The notes under the pieces were generated by a model that was not told where the DNA came from, made no database searches, and worked only from the letters and a program-made list of their open reading frames with translations. A stretch of DNA of 64,000 bases, from assembly GCF_040702505.1 (NCBI RefSeq), contig NZ_JBFBLC010000001.1, positions 62,001-126,000 on the forward strand, given 5' to 3'. Below, piece by piece: positions 25,038-34,900 of this stretch. Origin of the DNA: Terrabacter sp040702505 (lineage in GTDB: Bacteria > Actinomycetota > Actinomycetes > Actinomycetales > Dermatophilaceae). How positions within the stretch are numbered: the first letter of the stretch is position 1; every line of letters starts with the position of its first letter. Made by a program: the position numbers and the translations under genes.

Positions 25038-25688
25038 ATGCGACTGCACCCCGGGGGGACCGAGGCCGGGCCATGGCGGCACGTCGACGACGCCGAGCTG
25101 GCCTCCCTGCTGACCGAGCTGCTCGGGGACGGCCGCGGGGTGCTGCTCGTCGACGGGCGGTCCGGCAGCGGCAAGACCATCTTCGCCGAGCGTGCAGCGC
25201 GCCTGCTCGACGGCGCCGTCGTGCACAGCGAGGACCTGTCCTGGAACCACGACGCCGTCGCGTGGGACGACCTCGCGCTGAAGTACGTCCTCGGCCCATG
25301 GCGTCGCGGCGAGGGCGTCAGCTTCCGTCCACCTGCGTGGGTCAGGCACCGGCGCGACGGTGCCGTGTCGGTGCCAGAGGGCGTGCGCGTCCTCGTCCTC
25401 GAGGGGGTCGGTGCGGGACGCGAGTCTTTGGCTCCGCACGCCGACGCAGTCGTGTGGGTGCAGTCGGACCGGGTGGAGGCGCGCGAGCGTGGCCTGCGGC
25501 GGGATGTCGAGCTGGGTCGCACGACGGAGGAGGCGGAGCGCTTCTGGGACGACTGGATGGGGGCGGAGGAGCCGTTCCTGGCGGCCGAGCGCCCGTGGGA
25601 GCGAGCCAGCCTCGTCGTCCGCACCCTCGAGGCCGACCGCAGCCCGGGACGCACGACCGCGGCACCGGGCGCCGCGGTCAGAAGGTGA
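25038..25688 (+). CDS. Uridine kinase-like P-loop NTPase
   Basis: A 216-residue P-loop protein. Walker A is DGRSGSGKT (about residues 39-47), followed by FAERAARLLDG and a Walker B-like strand VRVLVLEGVGAGRESL (about 117-132). The arrangement resembles uridine kinase/phosphoribulokinase-like enzymes, and many actinobacteria carry a similar single protein. Substrate not established. It lies after the VWA operon but has its own -10 box, so it is probably separate. The 3' end overlaps the convergent DinB gene by 11 bases. Confidence 0.75.
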   Translation: MRLHPGGTEAGPWRHVDDAELASLLTELLGDGRGVLLVDGRSGSGKTIFAERAARLLDGAVVHSEDLSWNHDAVAWDDLALKYVLGPWRRGEGVSFRPPAWVRHRRDGAVSVPEGVRVLVLEGVGAGRESLAPHADAVVWVQSDRVEARERGLRRDVELGRTTEEAERFWDDWMGAEEPFLAAERPWERASLVVRTLEADRSPGRTTAAPGAAVRR

Positions 25689-26235
25689 ACTCCTCCGGGG
25701 CACCCTCACCCGTGCGGCCGTCGACGGCCTCACGCAGGATGTCCGCGTGACCCGTGTGGCGGGCGTACTCCTCGATCATGTCGAGGAGCATCGCCCGCAC
25801 CGACGGCGTGCGCCCGTTCGGCCAGGTGAATGAAGCCAAGCCGTCCAGACCCCGCTCCTCGATGACGGCCCCGACGACGCGTCGTGACCGCTCGACGGCG
25901 TCGCGCCACAGCGCGTAGACGTCGTCGGGTGCTTCCGTGGCGCCGGTGCGCCAGTCCCAGTCAGGGTCGGTGTCGAAGTCGACCGCGTCCCAGGGCGATC
26001 CGTAGTCCTGGCCCGCGAGCTTGACCGCGAGCCAGTCCGCCTCGACGAGTGCCACGTGCTTGACGAGGCCGCCGAGCGTCATCGAGCTCGCCGCGGTGGT
26101 GGCGCGCAGGCCGTCGCCACCGAGGCCGGCGGTCTTCCAGGCGAAGGTCCGACGGTTGCGCTCGAGGACCCGCAGCAGGTCCTCCGCCTCTGGACTCGTC
26201 GGGGAGGGGGCGGATGCGCTCTCGAGGTCGCTCAT
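25678..26235 (-). CDS. DinB/DUF664 family protein
   Basis: A 185-residue four-helix protein of the DinB/DUF664 group. It contains SSMTLGGLVKHVALVEADW (about residues 51-69) and a C-terminal MIEEYARHTGHADILREAV, with the metal-binding histidine pattern of these proteins (H in the first block, H-x-x-H-like in the last). Some relatives are mycothiol- or bacillithiol-dependent enzymes. The start is set at ATG 26235 rather than eight codons earlier, because TACGCT lies exactly six bases upstream. Confidence 0.85.
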   Translation of the reverse strand: MSDLESASAPSPTSPEAEDLLRVLERNRRTFAWKTAGLGGDGLRATTAASSMTLGGLVKHVALVEADWLAVKLAGQDYGSPWDAVDFDTDPDWDWRTGATEAPDDVYALWRDAVERSRRVVGAVIEERGLDGLASFTWPNGRTPSVRAMLLDMIEEYARHTGHADILREAVDGRTGEGAPEEFTF

Positions 26236-26241
26236 GGCGGG

Positions 26242-26247
26242 AGCGTA
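26242..26247 (-). promoter_or_regulatory. -10 box of leaderless promoter (DinB gene)
   Basis: On the minus strand TACGCT stands six bases before ATG 26235 and no ribosome site intervenes. Confidence 0.5.
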
Positions 26248-26316
26248 GCCATCCGGCACGTGCCCACTCGGGGGAAACGTGGGGCAACCCCGGGCACTGA
26301 CTCGGAATGCGATCTG

Positions 26317-26925
26317 TCAGGACCTGGCGGGCCTGACGAAGCAGGAGCGGCAGCGCGCCTCGTAGCTGAAGGTGCCGTCGTCGGGCAGCGCCTCCGAGCC
26401 ACCGAGGTGCTCGAGGAACGGCTCACCGGAGCGGAGCACCTGCGTGTGCGTCGCGCTGAAGTCGCGGCACCGGTCGCAGACCGCCCGGCGGTAGGCGACG
26501 GTGTCGGGACCGAGCTCGAGCAGGGCGCGCACCGTGGCGAACAGCTCGCCGCGGTGGTCGAGGTCGATCCCGGCCACCACGACGCGGGTGCCACGGGCGA
26601 GGAGCTGCTCGATGACGGCGACGTCGCTCGCACCGAACATGTGCACCTCGTCGACCGCCACCACCTCGAGCGGCTCGGCGAGCGCCTCCCGCAACGTCGC
26701 GACCTTCGTCGTCACGAGCTCCCCACCGCTGCGTGAGGTGACACCGGTGTCGCGCACGTGCCGCTCGGACTGGTAGACGCGGTGGCGCACCCGGGTGAAC
26801 TGCAGCGGCGACAGCATCGAGATCAGCGACAGGCTCTTGCCCGACTTCATCGGCCCGAGCACGACGTCGAGCGACACCCCGGGCACGGTGCGGACGGGCT
26901 GGCTCACGGCGTCGATCGTGGTCAC
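26317..26925 (-). CDS. tdk: Thymidine kinase (type II)
   Basis: A 202-residue thymidine kinase, which phosphorylates thymidine in the salvage pathway. It shows the type II pattern: P-loop LGPMKSGKS (about residues 23-31), Walker B VVAVDEVHMF (about 88-97), the flexible DLDHRGE segment, and a zinc ribbon of CDRC and CRSC pairs near the C-terminus. GTG start; a TAGCGT box lies eight bases before it, so the mRNA may be leaderless. Stands alone between the DinB gene and a small membrane protein. Confidence 0.93.
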   Translation of the reverse strand: MTTIDAVSQPVRTVPGVSLDVVLGPMKSGKSLSLISMLSPLQFTRVRHRVYQSERHVRDTGVTSRSGGELVTTKVATLREALAEPLEVVAVDEVHMFGASDVAVIEQLLARGTRVVVAGIDLDHRGELFATVRALLELGPDTVAYRRAVCDRCRDFSATHTQVLRSGEPFLEHLGGSEALPDDGTFSYEARCRSCFVRPARS

Positions 26926-26988
26926 GGGCGAGAACGCTATCTGCCGCCCACGACAGCCCGGACCAGGGGCTGGACCACGGTGTTCCGG

Positions 26989-27399
26989 TCAGGGACCCTC
27001 GCCGTCGACGCCCCGGATCGCGGACTGGCTGCAGTCGTCGAGGACGCCCGAGGCCGACAGCTGCCCGGCCAGCGCCGAGCCGTGCCCGCCCGCACGTGCC
27101 GAGGCCCCGATGAGCCAGCACAGGGTCGGGTCGGTGCTCGGCGTCGGCACCACGGCGTCCGCCTGGGAGATGTCCGACCGCAGCATCTCGAGCTGGTCGT
27201 CCTGGTGCTGCACGAACCAGGCCCACATGACGAGGTTGAGGACGATGAGCAACGCGACCAGGCCGGTAGCCGCCGGCCGGCGCATCGCGCGCTCCGCTGC
27301 AGCGAGCGGGGACTCCGGACCCGTGTCGGCGTACTGCGCCGGCGCCGGAGCCCGGTGGTCCACCCGAGGCCGCTGGCCACCGTTCGACTCCTCGTCCAT
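26989..27399 (-). CDS. Hypothetical single-span membrane protein
   Basis: A 136-residue protein with a charged N-terminal region (about 1-45), one membrane segment (ATGLVALLIVLNLVMWAWFV, about 44-63) and a short outside domain with two cysteines (TLCWLIGAS and LDDCSQS) that may form a disulfide. ATG 27399 is preceded by AGGGGAG at five bases, better than the upstream in-frame start. Family not recognised; function unknown. Confidence 0.72.
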   Translation of the reverse strand: MDEESNGGQRPRVDHRAPAPAQYADTGPESPLAAAERAMRRPAATGLVALLIVLNLVMWAWFVQHQDDQLEMLRSDISQADAVVPTPSTDPTLCWLIGASARAGGHGSALAGQLSASGVLDDCSQSAIRGVDGEGP

Positions 27400-27490
27400 G
27401 GCGACTCCCCTGTCGTCCGGCGCCACTGCGCGCCGGTGCGCCGACCGTACTGAACCGGCAAAGGGTTCGCGCGCGGAACGCGCCGACGCC

Positions 27491-27496
27491 TAGCGT
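27491..27496 (+). promoter_or_regulatory. -10 box of leaderless promoter (APH gene)
   Basis: TAGCGT, six bases before GTG 27503, with no ribosome binding site between them. Confidence 0.5.
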
Positions 27497-27502
27497 GACC
27501 GG

Positions 27503-28423
27503 GTGCCGATGCATGCCGACGAGGTCCGTGCCACACCCGAGCTGGTGCGCCGGCTCGTCGCCGAGCAGTGCCCGCAGTGGGCGGCCCTGCCTGTGGCCGT
27601 GCTGCCCGGCGACGTCGAGGGCACCGACAACGTGCTCTTCCGGCTCGGCGAGGAGCTCGTCGTCCGTATGCCGAAGGTCGGGTGGGCTGCCGGCCAGGCC
27701 GAGTCCGACGCCCGGTGGCTTCCCCGCCTCGCTCCGCACCTGCCGGCGATGGTCCCGGTGCCCGCCCATGTCGGGGAGGCGTCAACCGATTACCCGTGGC
27801 GCTGGTCGGTCGTGCCGTGGGTCGAGGGCACGACGCCTCCCCGGATGGGCTCCGACGACGTGTCCCTGGCCCGCGACCTCGCGGCGTTCACGCTCGCCCT
27901 GCAGTCGCTCGACCCGGACGGTGGTCCCACGAAGCCCCCGGGATCCCGGGGCACGCCGCTGCGCCACGTCGACCCCGACGTCCGCGAAGCGCTCGAGGAC
28001 CTGCGCGCCCATGACGACGGCCTGGACCTCGACGCCGCCGGGCGGGCCTGGGAGGCCTGCCTGGCCGCACCGGAGTGGGACCGCGCCCCGGTGTGGATCC
28101 ACGGCGACCTGCAGCCGGGCAACCTCGTCGTCGGCCATCGCGCAGGCCACGACCCGGGCCGCCTCACGGGCGTCATCGACTGGGGCGCCATCGGCGTCGG
28201 GGACCCGGCTCCCGACCTCGCACCGGCTCTCTGGACCTTCACGGGCAGGGCGCGGGAGGTCTACCGCGAGGCCGTCGCGCCCGACGACGCGACGTGGCTG
28301 CGCGCCTGCGGCTGGGCACTCGCGCCGTCGCTCACCGGCATCGGCTACTACCGGCACACCTTCCCCCGGATGGCCGAGCACGGCCGCCGGATGGTGCGCG
28401 CCGTCGTGGCAGAGCTGGCCTGA
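27503..28423 (+). CDS. Aminoglycoside phosphotransferase (APH) family kinase
   Basis: A 306-residue kinase of the APH/choline kinase fold. The catalytic loop HGDLQPGNLVV (about residues 201-211) and metal-binding VIDWGAIGVGDPAPDL (about 224-239) are intact. The N-lobe has VVRMPK (about 53-58), containing the likely ATP-contact lysine. Such chromosomal APH-like proteins act on diverse small molecules, and antibiotic resistance should not be assumed. The GTG start follows a -10 box directly. Divergent from the membrane protein at 26989. Confidence 0.87.
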   Translation: MPMHADEVRATPELVRRLVAEQCPQWAALPVAVLPGDVEGTDNVLFRLGEELVVRMPKVGWAAGQAESDARWLPRLAPHLPAMVPVPAHVGEASTDYPWRWSVVPWVEGTTPPRMGSDDVSLARDLAAFTLALQSLDPDGGPTKPPGSRGTPLRHVDPDVREALEDLRAHDDGLDLDAAGRAWEACLAAPEWDRAPVWIHGDLQPGNLVVGHRAGHDPGRLTGVIDWGAIGVGDPAPDLAPALWTFTGRAREVYREAVAPDDATWLRACGWALAPSLTGIGYYRHTFPRMAEHGRRMVRAVVAELA

Positions 28424-28556
28424 CGCGCCTCACGTGAGTGCTTCGGGAGTGGTGTGGGCCCGACGTGGGGGTGACGTGGGCCCGCTGTGGCTGGGACCGC
28501 GCCCGCGGCCGGCCGACGCTGGACGGGACCACCATTCCTCGTCGAAAGGCACCACC

Positions 28557-29234
28557 GTGAGCACCACGACCTACAGCACCACACCGACCACCGACCGACC
28601 CTGGGTCCACGAGATGGTCATCGTCCACCGAGCCTTCCGGCGCGAGACGCGCCTGCTGCCCGCACTCGTCCGCGAGGTCGCCGACGGCGACGTGGAGCGG
28701 GCCGCGACCCTCGCGAAGGTGCTGCGCCTCGTCCTCTCCGGCCTCGAGATGCACCACACCGGTGAGGACGCCGTCCTCTGGCCGGCCCTGCTCGAACGAG
28801 CCGCGCCGTCCACCGGTCTCGTCGAGACGATGCAGGCTCAGCACCACGTGATCGAGGACCACCTCGAGCGCGTCGCGCACCTGCTGCCGGCCTGGCAGTC
28901 GGCACCGACCCGTGCGCGCAGCGTCGAGCTGGCCGACGTCCTCGACCGGTTCGCCGTCGACCTCGCCGAGCACCTCGACCTCGAGGAGCGCGAGATCCTG
29001 CCGCTGTGCCTTCGCTACGTCACCGTCGCCGAGTGGGACAGCCTCGGGCAGCACGGGACGGAGGCGATGACCCGCGCGCAGCTGCCGCTGCTCTTCGGGG
29101 CGATCCTCGAGGAGTGCTCGCCCGAGGAGCGTCGGGCGATGCTCGGCAAGCTCCCCCTGCCGGCCCGCGTCTTCGTGCGCACCGTCGGGGCGAGGCAGTA
29201 CCGACGCCTCGTCACCCTCGTCCGCGAGGGCTGA
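28557..29234 (+). CDS. Hemerythrin HHE-domain protein
   Basis: A 225-residue protein with an HHE cation-binding domain (about residues 15-150). Likely di-iron ligands are seen in HEMVIVHRAFRRE, LEMHHTGED, QHHVIEDHLE and HLDLEEREILPL. The C-terminal part (about 155-225) is helical. Such proteins bind oxygen or sense oxidative or nitrosative stress. GTG start with AAAGG upstream. The preceding 130 bases hold near-repeated GTGGGCCCG segments, possibly regulatory. Its 3' end overlaps the convergent regulator by 23 bases. Confidence 0.87.
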   Translation: MSTTTYSTTPTTDRPWVHEMVIVHRAFRRETRLLPALVREVADGDVERAATLAKVLRLVLSGLEMHHTGEDAVLWPALLERAAPSTGLVETMQAQHHVIEDHLERVAHLLPAWQSAPTRARSVELADVLDRFAVDLAEHLDLEEREILPLCLRYVTVAEWDSLGQHGTEAMTRAQLPLLFGAILEECSPEERRAMLGKLPLPARVFVRTVGARQYRRLVTLVREG

Positions 29235-31800
29235 GGCGTGTCCCGCCCGGGGCTGCGAGGTCGGCGACGACCTCGGCGGCGAAGCCGGCCACCTCCTCCT
29301 GCGTCGCCGTCCGTCCGGCGTCCCACGCGGCGGTGAACTCGTCCGAGCCCAGCTGCGCCCGCGCGACGTCGAGCCCGGCGTTCGCGCTGGCGCGCGACGG
29401 CGGGTAGTGGGGGTCCACCGCGGTCGTGTCACCGAGCGTCGCCGCTGCGCCGAAGAGGTATGCCGCGGCCGCCGGGCGACCCGACCGCGCGACCACCCCG
29501 GCGAGCTCGGGAACCGCGTAGCCGAGCGTCCAGCCGAGCCGCAGCGGGAACGACACGGCGAGGGACTCGCCGAGCAGGGCCGCGGCCGTGGCGTCGTCGC
29601 CGGCGACCTGGCGCGCCGTGGCGAGGGTGTTGAGCGAGGTGGCCAGGCCGAACTCGTTGCCCAGCGCCCTCGCCTCCGTGACGGCATCCTCGAGCAGTCG
29701 GCTCGCAGCCTCGGCGTCGCCCCCGAGCAGGAGCGCCTGTCCGCGCCCCACCTGCACGTGCAGCCTCGCCCAGGACCGCGGGTCGGGCCCGCCGGCCTCG
29801 CCGGCGCCCAGCACCTCCGCCCTGGCCTCGGCCACGGCCAGGAGCCGCTCCCCGGCCGCGAGGTCGCCGGCGAACAGCGCACCGAGCCCGCCGAGCAGGG
29901 CGGCCTCCACGACGAGGTGGGTGTCTCCGGCCCGGTCCGACAGCCGGATCGCCGGGTCACTGAGTAGGCGCAGGCCTCGGACATCGCCGACGACGAGCAT
30001 CAGGCCCATCCGGCCGACCGCCGCCCACGCCACGGCCGTCGCAGTGCCGGTGCCGTGCACGCGCTGGAGCCACTCGTGCCCCTCGCGCACCCGCCCGCGG
30101 ATGGCGAAGTAGGGCCACAGGCCTCCGACGAGGTCGGCGGCGTCAGACACCCGACCGAGCTCGAGGAGCCGGAGCAGGCCCGACCTCAGGTTGCCCCGCT
30201 CGGCCTCGACGCGGTCGAGCACCGGTCCGATGCCGGCCGACCACAGTCGCCGGTGCGCGTCCAGCGCCAGCTCACGGGCGCGTGCGGCGTGGGCGTCGGC
30301 GGCCGGGAGCGCCAGGCCCGCACTGTGCGCATGCGTGATCGCGTACTGCCGCACCGGCTCGAGGAGCCGGAAGCGGGGCACGCCGTCGGGCGAGGGCACC
30401 GGCAGCACGAGCGCCTGCTCGACGAGAGCGGCGACGCGGGGCAGCACGTCGTCGGCGTCGCCGGTGAGCGACGGCTCCACCGGCGGTAGCTCCCCCGGCG
30501 GCACCGCATGCTCGACCGCGCGCTCCACGGCTGCGAGCCAGTCGAGCGAGAAGCCGCCGGAGAAGACGGCCGCCCGTAGGAAGAGGTCGCGCTGGCGGGG
30601 CTCGAGCAGGCCGACGCTGCCGTCGAGCACGGCCGCGATGCTGCGCTGCCGATTGGGCAGGTCTCGCGGGCCCGCCACGCCCACGTCGGCGGCGCCCGCC
30701 TGCAGCCGTGACAGCAGCGCCTGGGGCGGCAGGACGCGCGCCGCGGCCGCGGCCAGCTCGATCGCGAGTGGGAGCCCGTCGAGGCGTCGCGCGATGGCAG
30801 CCAGGGTCGCGGCCGAGGCTGCGCCGGCATGCACCTGACCTCCCGCCGCCAAGGCGCGGTCGAGGAACATCGCGACGGCGGGCGACGCGGCAACAGCGGT
30901 CATGGCATCGGACCCGTCGTCGGGGTCACCGTCAAGCGCCCCGTCGAGCCCACGGTCGAGGCAACCGTCGGTGGGAGGCAGCGCCAGCGGCGCCACCGGC
31001 ACCTCGTGCTCGGCGCGCACCCGCAGCGGTGCGCGGCTCGTGGCGAGCACCGTGAGCCCCGGCGCGTGTGCGAGGAGCTCGGCCAGGCGCGGCCCGCAGG
31101 CGACCACCTGCTCGAGGTTGTCGAGGACGAGCAGCACCTGGCGATCAGCGAGGTGGGCCGCGATCCGCTCGACGACGTGCACGGTCCCGGTCGGTTCCTC
31201 GACCACGCCCAGCGCCGCAGCGACCTGGGGCAGGACCTCGTCCGGCTCGCGGACGGCCGAGAGGTCGAGCAGGCGTAGGCCGGCGGGGAAGGCGTCGCGG
31301 GCGCGCGCCGAGATCTCCTGCGCGAGGCGCGTCTTGCCGACGCCGCCCGGCCCGGTCAGGGTCACGAGCCGGGCGCGGTGCGTGGTCAGCAGGTCCGCGA
31401 GACGCGCGAGGTCCTCGTCGCGGCCGAAAAGCGGCGCCAGCCCCGACGCCGCCAGCCCGGACTCCGCCACCCCTGACGCGGCGGAACCTCCACCCGTTGG
31501 GTCTGAACGGCCCTCGAGCCCGCGCTCCGGCTCCGGCTCGTCGGTGCCGGGTGACCCACCTCGGCGCGGGGGCACGGAGGCGACGAGCGCCGCCCGCTCC
31601 GCGTCGGCCAGGAGGAGCGCGTCGGCCAGGGCCCGGACGGTGTGCGGGTGCGGACGCTGCCGCTCGCCGCGCTCGAGGGCACCGATGGCCTTGACGCTGA
31701 GGCCGGAGAGCGCCCCCAGCTCCTCCTGCGTCAGTGACCTCGCCTCGCGCAGGGCGCGGAGCCGCGCACCGAAGGCGCCGACGGACGAGGTCCCCACCAC
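29212..31800 (-). CDS. XRE-type HTH / NTPase / TPR regulator
   Basis: An 862-residue signal-transducing ATPase. An N-terminal XRE helix-turn-helix (about residues 5-65: LRALREARSLTQEELGALS, AIGALERGERQRPHPHT) is followed by a Pro/Gly-rich linker and then a STAND-type NTPase with Walker A LTGPGGVGKTRLAQE and Walker B VLLVLDNLEQV. A long helical, TPR-like C-terminal half follows. These proteins act as sensors that assemble on a signal and control nearby genes. The start is set at GTG 31800 rather than eleven codons upstream, because TACCGT lies exactly six bases before it. Divergent from the fused carboxylase, which may be a target. Confidence 0.86.
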   Translation of the reverse strand: MVGTSSVGAFGARLRALREARSLTQEELGALSGLSVKAIGALERGERQRPHPHTVRALADALLLADAERAALVASVPPRRGGSPGTDEPEPERGLEGRSDPTGGGSAASGVAESGLAASGLAPLFGRDEDLARLADLLTTHRARLVTLTGPGGVGKTRLAQEISARARDAFPAGLRLLDLSAVREPDEVLPQVAAALGVVEEPTGTVHVVERIAAHLADRQVLLVLDNLEQVVACGPRLAELLAHAPGLTVLATSRAPLRVRAEHEVPVAPLALPPTDGCLDRGLDGALDGDPDDGSDAMTAVAASPAVAMFLDRALAAGGQVHAGAASAATLAAIARRLDGLPLAIELAAAAARVLPPQALLSRLQAGAADVGVAGPRDLPNRQRSIAAVLDGSVGLLEPRQRDLFLRAAVFSGGFSLDWLAAVERAVEHAVPPGELPPVEPSLTGDADDVLPRVAALVEQALVLPVPSPDGVPRFRLLEPVRQYAITHAHSAGLALPAADAHAARARELALDAHRRLWSAGIGPVLDRVEAERGNLRSGLLRLLELGRVSDAADLVGGLWPYFAIRGRVREGHEWLQRVHGTGTATAVAWAAVGRMGLMLVVGDVRGLRLLSDPAIRLSDRAGDTHLVVEAALLGGLGALFAGDLAAGERLLAVAEARAEVLGAGEAGGPDPRSWARLHVQVGRGQALLLGGDAEAASRLLEDAVTEARALGNEFGLATSLNTLATARQVAGDDATAAALLGESLAVSFPLRLGWTLGYAVPELAGVVARSGRPAAAAYLFGAAATLGDTTAVDPHYPPSRASANAGLDVARAQLGSDEFTAAWDAGRTATQEEVAGFAAEVVADLAAPGGTRLSPRGRG

Positions 31801-31806
31801 GAGCCG

Positions 31807-31812
31807 ACGGTA
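31807..31812 (-). promoter_or_regulatory. -10 box of leaderless promoter (XRE/NTPase regulator)
   Basis: TACCGT on the minus strand, six bases before GTG 31800; decides the start of the regulator. Confidence 0.5.
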
Positions 31813-31921
31813 GCGTGCTGGCCGGCCTCCCAAGGCTGAACCGCTGGCCTGTCTACTCGCCGGTCACCTCGGCGGCGTGGAAGGCTGCGGGTGACACCAC
31901 CCCTCGTCGACAGGAGCCCCG

Positions 31922-34900
31922 ATGATCTCTCGCATCGCCATCGTGAACCGCGGCGAGGCCGCCATGCGGCTCATCCACGCGGTGCGGGACCTCAACGCGG
32001 CGGCAGGACCGGACGGTCACCGCATCGAGACGATCGCCCTGCACACCGAGGGTGAGCGGCGGGCGATGTTCGTCCGGGAGTCCGACCACGCATACGACCT
32101 CGGGCCGGCATCGGCACGTCCCTACCTCGACTACGCCGTCCTCGAGCGCGCGCTGCTCGAGACGGGCGCCGACGCGGCGTGGGTCGGCTGGGGCTTCGTC
32201 GCCGAGCACCCGGCGTTCGCCGAGCTGTGCGACCGCATCGGCGTCACCTTCATCGGCCCGAGCGCCGAGGCGATGACCAAGCTCGGCGACAAGATCGGCA
32301 GCAAGCTGATCGCCGAGGAGGTCGGCGTCCCGGTCGCACCGTGGAGCCGCGGCGGCGTCGACACGCTCGAGGACGCCAAGGCCGCAGCCGCGCGCATCGG
32401 CTACCCCTTGATGCTCAAGGCGACCGCCGGCGGTGGCGGCCGCGGCATCCGCCGGGTCGACTCCGACGCCGACCTCACCGACGCCTACGAGCGCACCCGC
32501 GACGAGGCGCTGCGGGCCTTCGGCTCCGGCGTCGTCTTCCTCGAGAAGCTCGTCACCGGCGCCCGCCACATCGAGGTGCAGGTCATCGCCGACACCCACG
32601 GCACCGCTTGGGCCGTCGGCGTGCGCGACTGCTCGGTGCAGCGCCGCAACCAGAAGGTCATCGAGGAGTCCTCCTCCCCGGTCCTGACCACCGAGCAGGC
32701 TGACGAGGTGCGCGCCAGCGCCGAGCGGCTCGCCGTGGCGGTCGGCTACGCCGGCGCCGGCACGGTCGAGTTCCTCTACCACCCGGGCGAGAGGTTCTTC
32801 GCCTTCCTCGAGGTCAACACCCGCCTGCAGGTGGAGCACCCGATCACCGAGGCGGTCACCGACACCGACCTCGTCAAGCTGCAGATCTACGTCGCCAACG
32901 GTGGCCGGCTCGACGACCTGCCGCAGGGCCGCCCCACCCAGCGCGGCCACGCCGTCGAGGCCCGCCTCAACGCCGAGGACCCCGACCGCGACTTCGCCCC
33001 GAGCCCCGGCCGCATCAGCCTGCTCGACTTCCCCGCCGGCCCCGGCATTCGGGTGGACACCGGTGTGGGAGAAGGCGACTCGATCCCCGCGGACTTCGAC
33101 TCGATGATCGCCAAGATCATCGCCTACGGCCGCGACCGCGACGAGGCCCTTGCCCGACTGCGCCGCGCCATGTCCGAGACGACCGTCGTCATCGACGGCG
33201 GCGCCACCAACAAGAGCTTCATCCTCGAGCTGCTCGACCAGCCGGAGGTCATCGACGGCTCGGCCGACACGGGCTGGATCGACCGCGTGCGCGCCGAGGG
33301 GCGCCTCGTCACGCACCGCCACTCCGGCATCGCCCTGGTCGCCGCCGGCATCGAGGCCTACGAGGACGCCGAGGCGATCGAGCGCGTCCGCCTGCTCGAG
33401 TCCGCCCGCGGCGGCCGCCCGCAGGTCCAGCACGCGGTCGGCCGCGCCATCGACCTCAAGCTGCGCGGGACGGCACACAAGGTCATGGTGCTGCGCACCG
33501 CCTCGCACCGCTACCGCGTCTCCATCGCCAACGGTGGCGCCGAGCACGTCGTCGACGCCACGCTCGACCGGATCGACGAGTATGCCGGCCGCATCGTCGT
33601 AGAGGGACGCGCGCACCGCCTCGTCACCGCCACCCACGGCCCCGTGCACCTCGTCGAGGTCGACGGCGTCACGCACCGCGTCACCCGCGACGAGGGCGGC
33701 GTCGTGCGCTCCCCCGCGCCCGCGCTCGTCGTCGCCACGCCGCTGCAGCCCGGCGACGAGGTCGCCGCCGGTGCGCCGGTGCTCGTCCTCGAGTCGATGA
33801 AGATGGAGACGGTGCTGCCGGCGCCGTTCAACGCCCGCGTCCGTGAGCTGCTCGTCTCGGTCGGCAGCCAGGTCGAGACGGGCGCGCCGCTCGTGCGGCT
33901 CGAGCCGACCGGTGACGAGGCGGAGGTGGCCGAGACCGGCGGTACCGACATCGACCTCGACCTTCCCGACTCGAGCGCCGGGCAGGCCAGCGCGCGCGAG
34001 CGCGTCGACCGCGGCATCGAGGACCTCTCCGCGAGCGTCCTCGGCTTCGACGTCGAGCCCAACGGCGACAGCCGCACGCTCGGCGACTACCTCGCGGCCC
34101 GTGAGGACCTGGCCGCCACGGGGACGCTCCCGCTGCCCGAGGAGATCGCCCTGCTCGAGCTCGTGACCGACGTCGCGGAGCTGAGCCGCAACCGGCCGGC
34201 TGCCGAGGAGAGGCACACCGAGCTGCGCGTCCACAGCCCGCGCGAGCACTTCCACTCCTACCTGCAGAGCCTCGACGTCGAACGCGCCGGCCTCCCGGCG
34301 GACTTCCGCGACAAGCTCGCCCGCGTCCTGCGCCACTACGGCGTGCCCGACTTCGAGCGCACCCCCGACCTCGAGGAGGCGGTCTTCCGCATCTTCCTCG
34401 CGCAGCAGCGGTCGGCCCCCGAGGTCCACCTGGCCGCCTCGATCCTGCAGCGCTGGCTCGGCGAGCCGATCCCCGAGCCGCCGCTCGACGTCGCCGTCCG
34501 CGAGGCCCTCGACCGCCTCGTCGTGGCGACCCAGCTGCGCTTCCCGGTCATCGGCGACCTGGCCCGCAGCGTCCGCTTCCGCTGGTTCGACCAGCCGCTC
34601 GTCGACGAGGAGCGCGCGAGCGTCCTCTCCGGAGTCCGCGACAAGCTGGCCGTCCTTGCCGCAGAGCCGGACTCGCCGGACCACACGGCCCGCATCGACG
34701 AGCTGGCGGCGATCCCCGAGCAGATCGTGCGCTTCCTCGCCGAGCGGCTGCACGACGGCGGCAGCTCTGCCCTCCCCGAGCACGAGCCGATGCTCGAGGT
34801 GCTCATCAAGCGGCACTACCGCGAGCACGAGCTGCACGGCCTGCACACCTTCACCGAGGGCGGCCGGCCCTTCGCCACCGCCGAGTACACCCTCGACGAC

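Noticed and set aside
27503..28423. Acquired aminoglycoside-resistance gene
   Set aside because: Only the general APH kinase fold is supported; base composition equals the neighbours and no mobile element is present.
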